From: Microbacterium forte
GTDB lineage: Bacteria > Actinomycetota > Actinomycetes > Actinomycetales > Microbacteriaceae
DNA length: 64,000 nt
NCBI RefSeq assembly: GCF_031885415.1
Contig: NZ_CP116871.1
Coordinates: forward strand, 2,542,001 to 2,606,000
Direction: 5' to 3'
Positions 57,401 through 64,000 of this stretch are shown in pieces. Positions within the stretch are counted from its first letter, which is position 1. Every line of letters starts with the position of its first letter. The notes beneath the pieces were generated by a model that was not told where the DNA came from, did not search any database, and worked only from the letters and a program-made list of their open reading frames with translations. A program made the position numbers and the translations under genes.

Positions 57401-57868
57401 CTACGGCAGGCGGATCGTGCCTGTGGCGATGCGCTCCGTCGGCATCCGATCGCGGTTGTAGGTGATCTCGTCGTACCCGTGAGGGGTCGGCGTGCCGTCC
57501 TCGTCGAGGCTCACGAACACGATCTTCTCGATCGTGAGGATGCGCTTGCGGGTGATCATGTTGCGGGCGACCGCGCGCATGGTCAGCGAGGTGGTGCCGA
57601 AGTGGGTCGCCTGCAGGCCGATCTCGATCAGGTCGCCCTGCACGGCTGAGGCCTCGAAGTTGATCTCGGAGATGTGCTTGGTCACCGCGCGGTAGTTGCC
57701 CAGCTGCACGATCGCGTAGATCGCGGCCTCCTCGTCGATCCACTTGAGCAGGCTGCCGCCGAACAGAGATCCGTTCGCGTTCAGGTCCTCCGGCTTCACC
57801 CATTTGCGGGTGCGGAAGTTGATGCCGTCTTCGGACCATTGCCACTCGGGTGTCTGCTGTGTCGCCAT
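57401..57868 (-). CDS. Acyl-CoA thioesterase (hotdog fold)
   Basis: A 155-residue hotdog-fold enzyme of the YciA/BfiT-like type that hydrolyses acyl-CoA to free acid and CoA. NANGSLFGGSLLKWIDEEAA holds the conserved Asn-Gly-Gly and the catalytic Asp. ATG 57868 is preceded by TACCCT six bases upstream. It diverges from the clpP pair; the shared upstream region is short. Confidence 0.9.
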   Translation of the reverse strand: MATQQTPEWQWSEDGINFRTRKWVKPEDLNANGSLFGGSLLKWIDEEAAIYAIVQLGNYRAVTKHISEINFEASAVQGDLIEIGLQATHFGTTSLTMRAVARNMITRKRILTIEKIVFVSLDEDGTPTPHGYDEITYNRDRMPTERIATGTIRLP

Positions 57869-57874
57869 GCTTCG

Positions 57875-57880
57875 AGGGTA
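57875..57880 (-). promoter_or_regulatory. Leaderless-type -10 element (TACCCT)
   Basis: On the minus strand TACCCT lies six bases before the thioesterase ATG at 57868. Confidence 0.5.
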
Positions 57881-57937
57881 GGAGCATCGTGAGTCGGTGG
57901 TGTTACGCGTGCACATCCGTGCATGTCGACGGTCGCT

Positions 57938-57997
57938 CGGTCTCGGGTCGCTCTGCCTCGGGTCGCTCTGCCTCCGGCGGATCTGCCGAGGGCGGAT
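57938..57997 (+). promoter_or_regulatory. Phased TCTGCC half-sites and PopR-like box before clpP
   Basis: TCTGCC occurs at 57952, 57967 and 57982, exactly 15 bases apart, within a 15-base tandem repeat. The last forms ATCTGCCGAGGGCGGAT (57981-57997), which matches the PopR box I recall (TTCTGCC-N3-GGCAGAA) at 11 of 14 positions. It ends 39 bases before the clpP start codon. Confidence 0.55.
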
Positions 57998-58036
57998 TCG
58001 GTTCCGAACGGACTCGACACGGCGGATGCTGAGGCC

Positions 58037-58651
58037 ATGAGCGAAGAGACCCCCATCCCGCACTTCGGACCCGAGGCCAGACGGGCGCTGTTCCACGAGC
58101 GCGTGCTCGTGCTCGACGGCGCCCTCGACGACGACAACGGCACGCTGCTGATGACGCAGCTGCTCACCCTCTCGGCCGAGGATCCGACGACCGACATCGC
58201 CCTGTGGATCCACTCGCCCGGCGGCTCCGTGCCGTCGATGCTCGCGATCCGCGACCTCATGACGCTGGTGCCGAACGACGTGTCGACCCTCGCGCTCGGA
58301 CTCGCGTGCAGCGCCGGGCAGTTCCTGCTCTCGGCGGGCGCGAAGGGCAAGCGCAGGGCGCTGCCCCACGCGCGCATCCTCATGCATCAGGGTTCCGCCG
58401 GCATCGGCGGGTCGGCGGGCGAGCTCGAGACCCAGGCAGACGACCTGCGGCACATGCGCGACACGGTGCTCGGGCTGATCGCCGCCGACACCGGGCAGCC
58501 CGTGGATCGCATCTTCGAGGACTCGCTGCACGACCGCTGGTACACCGCAGAGCAGGCGAAGGACTACGGGTTCATCGATGAGGTCCTCGACTCGCTCGCC
58601 GACCTCATGCCCCGTCGCCGGGCCCGCGTCGGGCTGGGGGCGAGCGCATGA
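58037..58651 (+). CDS. clpP: ClpP-family protease subunit, catalytic Ser present
   Basis: A 204-residue ClpP serine protease subunit. Ser92 (LACSAGQ) and His117 (ILMHQ) are present, and an Asp in DRWYTAEQAKDYG can complete the triad. I chose ATG 58037, where the ClpP fold begins soon after; the frame is open to 57923 but that part is a 15-base tandem repeat. Its stop overlaps the next start (ATGA). With the neighbouring ClpP-like gene and a PopR-like regulator it matches the clpP3-clpP4 arrangement of Streptomyces. Confidence 0.92.
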   Translation: MSEETPIPHFGPEARRALFHERVLVLDGALDDDNGTLLMTQLLTLSAEDPTTDIALWIHSPGGSVPSMLAIRDLMTLVPNDVSTLALGLACSAGQFLLSAGAKGKRRALPHARILMHQGSAGIGGSAGELETQADDLRHMRDTVLGLIAADTGQPVDRIFEDSLHDRWYTAEQAKDYGFIDEVLDSLADLMPRRRARVGLGASA

Positions 58652-59241
58652 GCGGCTACACGATCCCGAACGTCATCGCGCAGCATCCGCGCGGCGAACG
58701 CGTGATGGACGTCTACTCGCATCTTCTCGCCGAACGGGTCATCTATCTCGGCACCGGCATCGACGCGGGAGTGGCGAACGCCCTCATCGCGCAGCTGCTG
58801 CACCTCGACGCCGACAGTCAGGACGCGGGCGTGCAGTTCTACATCAACAGTGAAGGCGGCGACCCGGGGGCGGCGCTGGCGATCTACGACACGATGCAGC
58901 ACATCCGCCCCTCCGTCGCGACGACCTGCGTCGGGCAGGCGATCGGACCCGCTGCACTTCTCGTCGCCGCCGGAGCGCCGGGTCAGCGGGCCGCGCTCAC
59001 CCATGCCCGCATCGTGCTGCATCAGCCAGCGGGCCAGTCGCGGGGGGCCATTCCCGACCTCATCCTCGCGGCCGACGAGGTCGTGCGCGTGCGGGCAGAC
59101 ATGGAGGCGATCCTCGCCAGGCACAGTGGGCGCTCGCTGAGCGAGCTGCGCGCCGACACCGACCGGGATCGTGTCTTCACGGCATCCGCCGCTCTCGACT
59201 ACGGGCTGATCGACACCGTCTTGGGGGAGTGGGCCGTCTGA
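58648..59241 (+). CDS. ClpP-like subunit lacking the catalytic Ser
   Basis: A 197-residue ClpP homologue. At the nucleophile position the usual GQAASMGA motif reads GQAIGPAA, putting Gly100 where Ser should be. The catalytic His125 (IVLHQ) lies 25 residues on, the same distance as in the upstream partner, so the alignment is secure. It should form a mixed ring with the active subunit, much as ClpR does in cyanobacteria and plastids. Translationally coupled to it. Confidence 0.9.
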   Translation: MSGYTIPNVIAQHPRGERVMDVYSHLLAERVIYLGTGIDAGVANALIAQLLHLDADSQDAGVQFYINSEGGDPGAALAIYDTMQHIRPSVATTCVGQAIGPAALLVAAGAPGQRAALTHARIVLHQPAGQSRGAIPDLILAADEVVRVRADMEAILARHSGRSLSELRADTDRDRVFTASAALDYGLIDTVLGEWAV

Positions 59242-59250
59242 CCCGATGCC

Positions 59251-59335
59251 CGGCCGTCTGCAGGATCGAAGCACGGATGCGGGGTGATTCTGCCGATCTG
59301 TTCCTGCAGACGTGCCGTGGTCCTGCAGACGGGCC
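59251..59335. repeat. CTGCAGACGGGCC repeat cluster
   Basis: CCTGCAGACGTGCC (59303-59316) and CCTGCAGACGGGCC (59322-59335) are near-identical, and CGGCCGTCTGCAGG (59251-59264) is an inverted copy. The same core occurs twice at 20561-20623. It lies between converging clpP-like and regulator genes. Confidence 0.75.
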
Positions 59336-59342
59336 AAGGACA

Positions 59343-59396
59343 CGGGCCGGGGCCGAAGATCTGGCCGACGCCCCGGCCCGAAGACCCCGGCCGGGG
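59343..59396. terminator. Very GC-rich bidirectional terminator
   Basis: CGGGCCGGGGC (59343-59353) pairs with GCCCCGGCCCG (59370-59380), followed by the palindrome CCCCGGCCGGGG (59385-59396). It separates the clpP operon from the converging regulator. Confidence 0.75.
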
Positions 59397-59409
59397 ATCC
59401 CGCGATGGC

Positions 59410-59766
59410 TCAAGCGGCGAGGGCGAAGGCCCCGCGTGCGGCCGAGACGGCAGCGGATGCCGGAGCGGCCGTCACCTGACGCAGCTCGTCGGCCACGGCG
59501 CTCGTCAGCTCGATCAGTGAGGTGTCGAGGGCGCCGGCGATCGCCGCGATCATCTCACTCGACGGTTCTTTGAGTCCGCGTTCGACCTCCGAGAGGTACT
59601 GCGGCGACACTCCGGCATTCTCGGCCGTCTCGGTCAGCGTCTCGTCGCGGTCATGTCGTCGCCGCCGCAGCTGGTCGCCGAGCATCTGTCGCCACAGGGG
59701 CTCGGGCTCGCTGGGGCGAGGGCGGGAAGGACGAGGTGCACGGGAGAACGGGACGAGGTCGGCCAT
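59410..59766 (-). CDS. popR: PopR/ClgR-like XRE activator of clp genes
   Basis: A 118-residue regulator with a helix-turn-helix (ETAENAGVSPQYLSEVERGLKEPSSEMI, read in parts) that has the YLSEVERGxKEPSSE signature of ClgR and PopR. The protein ends in Ala-Leu-Ala-Ala, the same end as the SsrA tag and a known type of Clp degron; in Streptomyces PopR is destroyed by ClpP through its terminal alanines. The gene faces the clpP pair. A perfect palindrome sits 37 bases upstream of its ATG. Confidence 0.88.
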   Translation of the reverse strand: MADLVPFSRAPRPSRPRPSEPEPLWRQMLGDQLRRRRHDRDETLTETAENAGVSPQYLSEVERGLKEPSSEMIAAIAGALDTSLIELTSAVADELRQVTAAPASAAVSAARGAFALAA

Positions 59767-59802
59767 GCCTCACGATATGCCGCCGTCATGCGCGGGTTCG
59801 AG

Positions 59803-59825
59803 CGGTTCTGCTCAGAGCAGAACCG
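59803..59825 (-). promoter_or_regulatory. PopR-type palindrome upstream of the regulator
   Basis: CGGTTCTGCT and AGCAGAACCG are perfect 10-base arms around CAG. The core TTCTGCTCAGAGCAGAA matches the PopR box I recall with one symmetric change per arm. It could also act as a terminator for the upstream MmyB-like gene, which ends seven bases away. Confidence 0.65.
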
Positions 59826-59831
59826 TCGCGC

Positions 59832-60722
59832 TCAGGCCTCGGTGCGCTCCGGCGACACGGTCTCGGGCTCGGCGACGGCCGCGTCCGTCGCCGCCCAGCT
59901 CGCCAGCATCCGCAGCTTGTCGGCCGATGCTGTTCCCGGCTCTGCCGTGTACGTCGACATCTGCAGCCCGGCGTCGGCGGGCAGCTCGAACGCCTCGTAG
60001 GTCAGCTCCATCTCGCCCACGACCGGGTGGTTGATGCGCTTGACGCCGCTGCGATGGAAGCGCACGTTGTGCGCGGCCCACAGGGTGCGGAAGCGCTCGC
60101 TGCGCGTCGACAGCTCTCCCACGAGATCGGTGAGCTTGCGGTCGTAGGGGTTTCGTCCGGCTTCGCCGCGCATCGCGGCGACGAGCTCCTGAGTGTTGCG
60201 CTCCCACTCGGGGTAGAACTCCTGGGCGGCCGGATCGAGGAACGCGAATCGCGCGCTGTTCGGCACCGGAGTCGTGAAGAGCGGCGAGTAGAGAGCGCGG
60301 CCGAGCGCATTGGCGGCCAGGTAGTCGAAGTAGTTGTTGCGCACGATCGCCGGCGCCTCGGTCATCGCATCGAGCAGGCGCGGGATGCTGGGGCGCAGCG
60401 TCTCGACCTTCTTGCGAGGCGTGCGGGCGACCGGCGACGCATTCGCCGCGCGCGCGAGGTCGAACAGGTGCGCCGTCTCGGCCTCGTCGAGCTGCAGGGC
60501 GCGGGCGAGCGCGTCGAGCACGCTGTCGGAGACGCCGGACAGATCGCCCCGCTCGAGTCGCGTGTAGTAGTCGACGCTGACGCCGGCGAGCAGCGACACC
60601 TCTTCTCGGCGGAGCCCCGGAACGCGGCGGTTGCCACCGTATGCGGGCAGGCCGGCCTGGTCGGGGGTGATGCGGTCGCGCCTCGATGAGAGGAATTCGC
60701 GCACCTCGCTGCGGGTGTCCAT
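59832..60722 (-). CDS. MmyB-like XRE regulator
   Basis: A 296-residue regulator with an N-terminal helix-turn-helix (GLRREEVSLLAGVSVDYYTRLERG, in parts) and a C-terminal MmyB-type ligand-binding domain (NYFDYLAANALGRALYSPLF, then WAAHNVRFHRSGVKRI). Proteins of this type usually control an adjacent oxidoreductase; none is adjacent here. ATG 60722 has TACCGT seven bases upstream, consistent with a leaderless transcript. Confidence 0.92.
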   Translation of the reverse strand: MDTRSEVREFLSSRRDRITPDQAGLPAYGGNRRVPGLRREEVSLLAGVSVDYYTRLERGDLSGVSDSVLDALARALQLDEAETAHLFDLARAANASPVARTPRKKVETLRPSIPRLLDAMTEAPAIVRNNYFDYLAANALGRALYSPLFTTPVPNSARFAFLDPAAQEFYPEWERNTQELVAAMRGEAGRNPYDRKLTDLVGELSTRSERFRTLWAAHNVRFHRSGVKRINHPVVGEMELTYEAFELPADAGLQMSTYTAEPGTASADKLRMLASWAATDAAVAEPETVSPERTEA

Positions 60723-60729
60723 GTCTTCG

Positions 60730-60735
60730 ACGGTA
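60730..60735 (-). promoter_or_regulatory. Leaderless-type -10 element (TACCGT)
   Basis: On the minus strand TACCGT lies seven bases before the MmyB-like gene's ATG at 60722. Confidence 0.5.
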
Positions 60736-60796
60736 CGCGCCCTCGCGCTGTGGAGGGAGGTTCTGGCAGTACCGGGAACGCTGACCGGCGTCGCCT

Positions 60797-61255
60797 TCAG
60801 AGCGCGGCGGCGACGCCGGGCAGCAGCTTCGTGAGGATCGTGCCGAGCTGCTCCCGCTCGTCGGCGGTCAGGGGATCGAGGATCAGCTCGCGGATCTGCG
60901 CCACATGAACGGGCGCCGCCGCACGGAGCAGCTCGCGACCGGCATCCGTCAGCGCTGCCGTCAGCGTGCGCTTGTCGGTGCTGCATGAGGTGCGCGTCAC
61001 CCAGCCGAGATGCTCGAGCGAGTCGATCGCGTGGCTGAGGCGCGAGCGGCTGAGTCCGGCGATCTGGGCGAGCTCGGTCATGGGGATCGCGCGGTCTAAC
61101 TGACCTGCCAGCGTCACGAGGATCGCGTAGTGCGAGTGCTTGAGTCCGGTCTCGGCCTTCAGAGTGCGGTCGAGCACCTGCGGCAGCAGCTGGACGAACC
61201 GGATGGTCGGCAGCCACGTCTGCATCTCGTCGTCGTCGAGTCGCCGATCGCTCAT
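60797..61255 (-). CDS. MarR-family regulator
   Basis: A 152-residue winged-helix regulator. The recognition segment is ELAQIAGLSRSRLSHAIDSLEHLGWVTR (in parts) followed by the wing DKRTLTAALTDAG. ATG 61255 follows GAGGGAGGC. A single Cys lies beside the wing (TSCSTDKR). It is 29 bases downstream of ribA and probably in the same transcript, with the EamA permease as a likely target. Confidence 0.93.
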   Translation of the reverse strand: MSDRRLDDDEMQTWLPTIRFVQLLPQVLDRTLKAETGLKHSHYAILVTLAGQLDRAIPMTELAQIAGLSRSRLSHAIDSLEHLGWVTRTSCSTDKRTLTAALTDAGRELLRAAAPVHVAQIRELILDPLTADEREQLGTILTKLLPGVAAAL

Positions 61256-61284
61256 CGTGCCTGCCTCCCTCACGGCCGCCGCCA

Positions 61285-61944
61285 TCACGCGGCGGAGAGG
61301 TCGAGCGTGTGCGAGGTGTGATCGCGCTTGGCCTCGAGGTAGCGGTGGTTCGCGTCCGAGAGGTGCACGCCGGTGCGCACCTGCTCGGTGACGCGGATGC
61401 CGAGCGCCTCGAGCTGCGCAGCCTTGTCGGGGTTGTTGCTCAGCAGGCGGATGCCGTCGACGCCGACCGCCTGCAGCATCTGCGCGGCGATCGTGTAGTC
61501 GCGTTCGTCCTCGCCGCGACCGAGAGCCACGTTCGCCTCATAGGTGTCGAGCCCTGCATCCTGCAGCGCGTACGCATCGAGCTTGGCGTAGAGACCGATG
61601 CCCCGCCCCTCCTGGCGCAGGTAGAGAAGGAACCCGCCCTCGTCGGCGATGCGCTCGACCGCCTCCCGCAGCTGAGGGCCGCAGTCGCAGCGCTCCGAGC
61701 CGAACACGTCTCCGGTCAGGCATTCGCTGTGCGGGCGCACGAGGGGTGCGTCGCCGCCGTCGGCCGCCCGCTCCATGGCCGCGCTCCAGTCTCCGAGCCC
61801 GAGCAGCAGGTGCTCGCGGCCGTCGATCAGACCGTCGAAGGTGACGACATCCGCCGTGGTCGAGAATCCGTCGGCGAAGCGCATCGGCACGCGCACGCGC
61901 GTCCGCTCGGTGGCGACCGGAACGACGGTTGAAGTTTCAATCAT
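61285..61944 (-). CDS. ribA: GTP cyclohydrolase II
   Basis: A 219-residue enzyme that opens GTP to the first riboflavin precursor. The zinc ligands Cys75, Cys86 and Cys88 (SECLTGDVFGSERCDC) and the RQEGRGIGL motif are present. It lacks the RibB domain found in many fused actinobacterial enzymes, so it is a stand-alone copy. No FMN riboswitch is visible in the 43-base gap upstream. It lies in an operon with a permease and MarR, outside any rib cluster, which suggests a special role. Confidence 0.94.
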   Translation of the reverse strand: MIETSTVVPVATERTRVRVPMRFADGFSTTADVVTFDGLIDGREHLLLGLGDWSAAMERAADGGDAPLVRPHSECLTGDVFGSERCDCGPQLREAVERIADEGGFLLYLRQEGRGIGLYAKLDAYALQDAGLDTYEANVALGRGEDERDYTIAAQMLQAVGVDGIRLLSNNPDKAAQLEALGIRVTEQVRTGVHLSDANHRYLEAKRDHTSHTLDLSAA

Positions 61945-61987
61945 GTCGGGTGCAACGCGCCGACGTCGCCGATATTCCCGTGAGTGA

Positions 61988-62875
61988 CTACTCGTTCGGG
62001 CGGCGCCGCACGGGCGTGAGCTCACTGGCCAGGATGCCGAGCACGACGAGCGCGCCGCCGATCAGCGCGGCGAGGGGCAGGCGCTCGCCGGCGATGCGCC
62101 CGATCACGGCGGCCCAGACCGGCTCGCCCGCGTAGATGATCGTGGCGCGGGTCGGCGAGACGGACTTCTGGGCCCAGTTCATCGTGAGCTGGATGATGCA
62201 GCTCGCCGCCCCGAGCCCGACCGCGCAGCCGACCCAGATCCAGGAGAACTCCGGCAAGCCCTCGCCGACGACGGGCATGGTCAGAATGCCGAGTGCGCCC
62301 GCGGTGAGGAGCTGGACGATCGTGATCCGGCCGAGGTCGATCCTCCCGGCGAAGACGCTGATCAGGATGATCTCGGCCGCGATCGGCAACGTGCTGACGA
62401 GCGTCAGGATCTCACCGGATCCGAGGGTGAGCGCGAAGGCGTCGGGGCCTGCGATGAACAGCAGGCCGAGGAACGCGAGAGCGGCGCCCACGAAGGCCAT
62501 AGCGGGCGGGCGCTTGCGGAACACGGCCCACTGCGCGAGCGGCACGAGCGGGATGTACATGGCTGTGATGAACGCCGACGTGCTCGAGTCGATGGTCTGC
62601 AGCCCGACGGTCTGCAGCCCGTATCCGAGGTAGATCATCACGCCGATCGCGACGCCGGCGCCGATGTCGCGCCAGCGCATGCCTCGCAGCGCCCGGCGGA
62701 AGATGACGACGCTGATCAGACCGGCGATCAGGAACCGGATGCCGACGAAGAACCACGGCCCCGAGTGCTGCATCGCCCAGTGCACGAGCAGGAACGTGCT
62801 GCCCCATACCGCGGTGACGGCGATGAGGGCGATCTCCTGCCGACGCAGGCTCATGAAGCGGAGTCGAGTGGACAT
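61988..62875 (-). CDS. EamA/DMT-family permease
   Basis: A 295-residue transporter with ten hydrophobic helices in two EamA halves (AVTAVWGSTFLLVHW near the start and AGEPVWAAVIGRIAGE in the second half). Members export amino acids or metabolites. ATG 62875 follows GAAAGGAC. It heads a probable permease-ribA-marR operon, raising the possibility that it exports a flavin-pathway compound (inference). Confidence 0.92.
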   Translation of the reverse strand: MSTRLRFMSLRRQEIALIAVTAVWGSTFLLVHWAMQHSGPWFFVGIRFLIAGLISVVIFRRALRGMRWRDIGAGVAIGVMIYLGYGLQTVGLQTIDSSTSAFITAMYIPLVPLAQWAVFRKRPPAMAFVGAALAFLGLLFIAGPDAFALTLGSGEILTLVSTLPIAAEIILISVFAGRIDLGRITIVQLLTAGALGILTMPVVGEGLPEFSWIWVGCAVGLGAASCIIQLTMNWAQKSVSPTRATIIYAGEPVWAAVIGRIAGERLPLAALIGGALVVLGILASELTPVRRRPNE

Positions 62876-62997
62876 GCTGTCCTTTCTCGACGGGCCGGCT
62901 CGAGCCTAGCGCCGTGCGCACCCCCGTTCCGAATCGTGAGAACAGCCCGATATGACGACGGAATACAGCAAGGTGCGTGATTCGAAAGGCCGATCGA

Positions 62998-63003
62998 TAG
63001 CCT
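62998..63003 (+). promoter_or_regulatory. Leaderless-type -10 element (TAGCCT)
   Basis: TAGCCT ends six bases before the ATG at 63010; the following CGCCTC-ATG almost repeats the arrangement at 18225. Confidence 0.6.
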
Positions 63004-63009
63004 CGCCTC

Positions 63010-63846
63010 ATGAGCAATTTCGTGAGCGCCGCCGAACTGGACGAACTGCTGAGGTCCGAGGCGCCCCTTCGTCTGATCGACGTGCGGTGGCGACTCGACC
63101 GGCCGGACGGCCATGCCGACTATCTATCAGGGCACATCCCCGGGGCGGTCTTCGTGCCGCTCGCGACCGAGCTGGCCACGCACGGAGAGCCGTCTGAGGG
63201 CCGTCATCCGCTGCCCTCCACTCAGACGCTTCAGGATGCTGCGCGCCGATGGGGCGTCAACCAGGGCGACATCGTCGTCGCGTACGACGACGCGAAGGGA
63301 CTCAGCGCATCGCGCGCCTGGTGGCTGCTGCGCCAGGGCGGAGTCGATGTGCGCGTGCTCGACGGAGGCATCCGCGCCTGGACGTCCGCGGGCCTCCCGG
63401 TCGCAGACGATGACGTGCAGGCGGAGCCGGGTGATGTGGTCCTCGACGAGATCGGCGGCGACGCGATCTCGGTCGACGAGGCCGCCTCGTTCGCCGACTC
63501 TGGTGTGCTCCTCGACGTGCGCGCGCCCGATCGCTATCGCGGAGAGCACGAGCCTCTCGATCCCGTCGCCGGACACATCCCCGGAGCGCTCAACGTGCCG
63601 ATGGTCGCTCATCTCGACGCCGAGGGCCGGATCCTCGACATGCACACCCTCCAGGCGACCTTCGCGGCCGTCGGCGTGACCGAGGGCACCCCTGTCGCGG
63701 CGTACTGCGGCTCGGGCATCACTGCGGCGCATACCGCTCTGGTGCTCGACGAGATCGGTATCGAGGCGAAGGTCTTCCCCGGCTCGTGGAGCCAGTGGTC
63801 GAACACGCCGGGGCGCCCGGTCGCGGTCGGCGATCAGCCCGGCTGA
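63010..63846 (+). CDS. Sulfurtransferase (two rhodanese domains)
   Basis: A 278-residue thiosulfate/3-mercaptopyruvate sulfurtransferase. The first, inactive rhodanese domain has LIDVRWRLDRPDG; the second carries the active Cys in YCGSGITAAHTAL (about residue 236), a CGSGVTA-type loop common in this family. It moves sulfur to thiols or cyanide in the cytoplasm. The promoter is leaderless. It is followed by a tandem repeat and a converging gene. Confidence 0.93.
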   Translation: MSNFVSAAELDELLRSEAPLRLIDVRWRLDRPDGHADYLSGHIPGAVFVPLATELATHGEPSEGRHPLPSTQTLQDAARRWGVNQGDIVVAYDDAKGLSASRAWWLLRQGGVDVRVLDGGIRAWTSAGLPVADDDVQAEPGDVVLDEIGGDAISVDEAASFADSGVLLDVRAPDRYRGEHEPLDPVAGHIPGALNVPMVAHLDAEGRILDMHTLQATFAAVGVTEGTPVAAYCGSGITAAHTALVLDEIGIEAKVFPGSWSQWSNTPGRPVAVGDQPG

Positions 63847-63848
63847 GC

Positions 63849-63931
63849 GGTCAGGCGCCGGGGTCGGGCGCGCGGGGTCAGGCGCCGGCGGTCAGGTGTC
63901 GGCGGTCAGGCGTCGGCGGTCAGGTTCCGGG
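63849..63931. repeat. 14-bp tandem repeat
   Basis: About six copies of GGTCAGGCGCCGGC-like 14-base units run from 63849 to 63931. The stop of the converging partial gene lies inside the array. Confidence 0.8.
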
Positions 63932-63998
63932 GATCAGCGTCGTCCGCGTAGCTCCAGGCGACGCCGAGAAGCCCCGGGCCGAACGCGCGTCGCACCTG
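63906..63998 (-). CDS. C-terminus of a protein entering from the right
   Basis: A minus-strand frame enters from the window edge and ends at TGA 63906 within the tandem repeat. The 30 visible residues (RRAFGPGLLGVAWSYADD and more) look like a natural protein end with good codon usage. Family not recognisable. The other two frames end sooner. Confidence 0.5.
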   Translation of the reverse strand, partial: QVRRAFGPGLLGVAWSYADDADPRNLTADA

Positions 63999-64000
63999 GT

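Overview
The window is GC-rich DNA from an actinobacterium, most likely a Microbacteriaceae member such as Microbacterium. The evidence is the codon usage, the LAATG-type sorting signals, the chaplin-like protein, the DUF222/HNH gene with an actinobacterial SOS box, and the many promoters of the TANNNT-N6/7-start type expected for leaderless mRNAs. I assign the genus from general resemblance, not from a search. I saw no rRNA, tRNA, CRISPR array or insertion sequence.

Layout. Positions 1-3.7 kb hold the end of an unknown gene, a large chaplin-like LAATG-anchored protein and a secreted Val/Pro-rich partner. At 3.7-5.6 kb lies dnaB, preceded by a cluster of DnaA-box-like sites. At 5.8-16 kb there is a surface-matrix island: a large LuxR-type ATPase regulator diverges from an operon of a beta-helix secreted protein, three proteins with TasA/CalY-type signal peptides, a SipW-like signal peptidase and an LAATG-anchored protein. 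At 16-33 kb are mostly housekeeping and stress genes: a nuclease, an SDR, a two-component system with a PepSY-like membrane protein, a heme-oxygenase-like diiron protein with a CDGSH protein, an AhpD-like protein, a flavin monooxygenase, PnuC with a GNAT, an ECF41 sigma factor diverging from its probable target, and an SOS-box HNH nuclease. At 33-37 kb are msrB-msrA and a Fur-family regulator with catalase.

At 38-45 kb a LacI-controlled sugar operon carries a binding protein, two permeases, a GH130 enzyme and a Tat-exported putative glycosidase, with two matching operators in front. At 45-57 kb are a DnaJ-NERD-like protein, a YigZ protein, an aldo/keto reductase, an amino-acid permease, a MATE exporter, an acyl-CoA synthetase, an Lrp regulator diverging from a Cys/Met-type PLP enzyme, and a long repetitive membrane coil protein. 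At 57-60 kb a second clpP pair, one member lacking the catalytic Ser, faces a PopR/ClgR-like activator whose C-terminus ends in Ala-Leu-Ala-Ala and whose promoter region carries a near-perfect PopR-type palindrome. At 60-64 kb are an MmyB-like regulator, MarR, ribA, an EamA permease and a thiosulfate-type sulfurtransferase.

The most interesting systems are the TasA/SipW matrix island, the ClpP/pseudo-ClpP/PopR circuit, and several dispersed intergenic repeat families.
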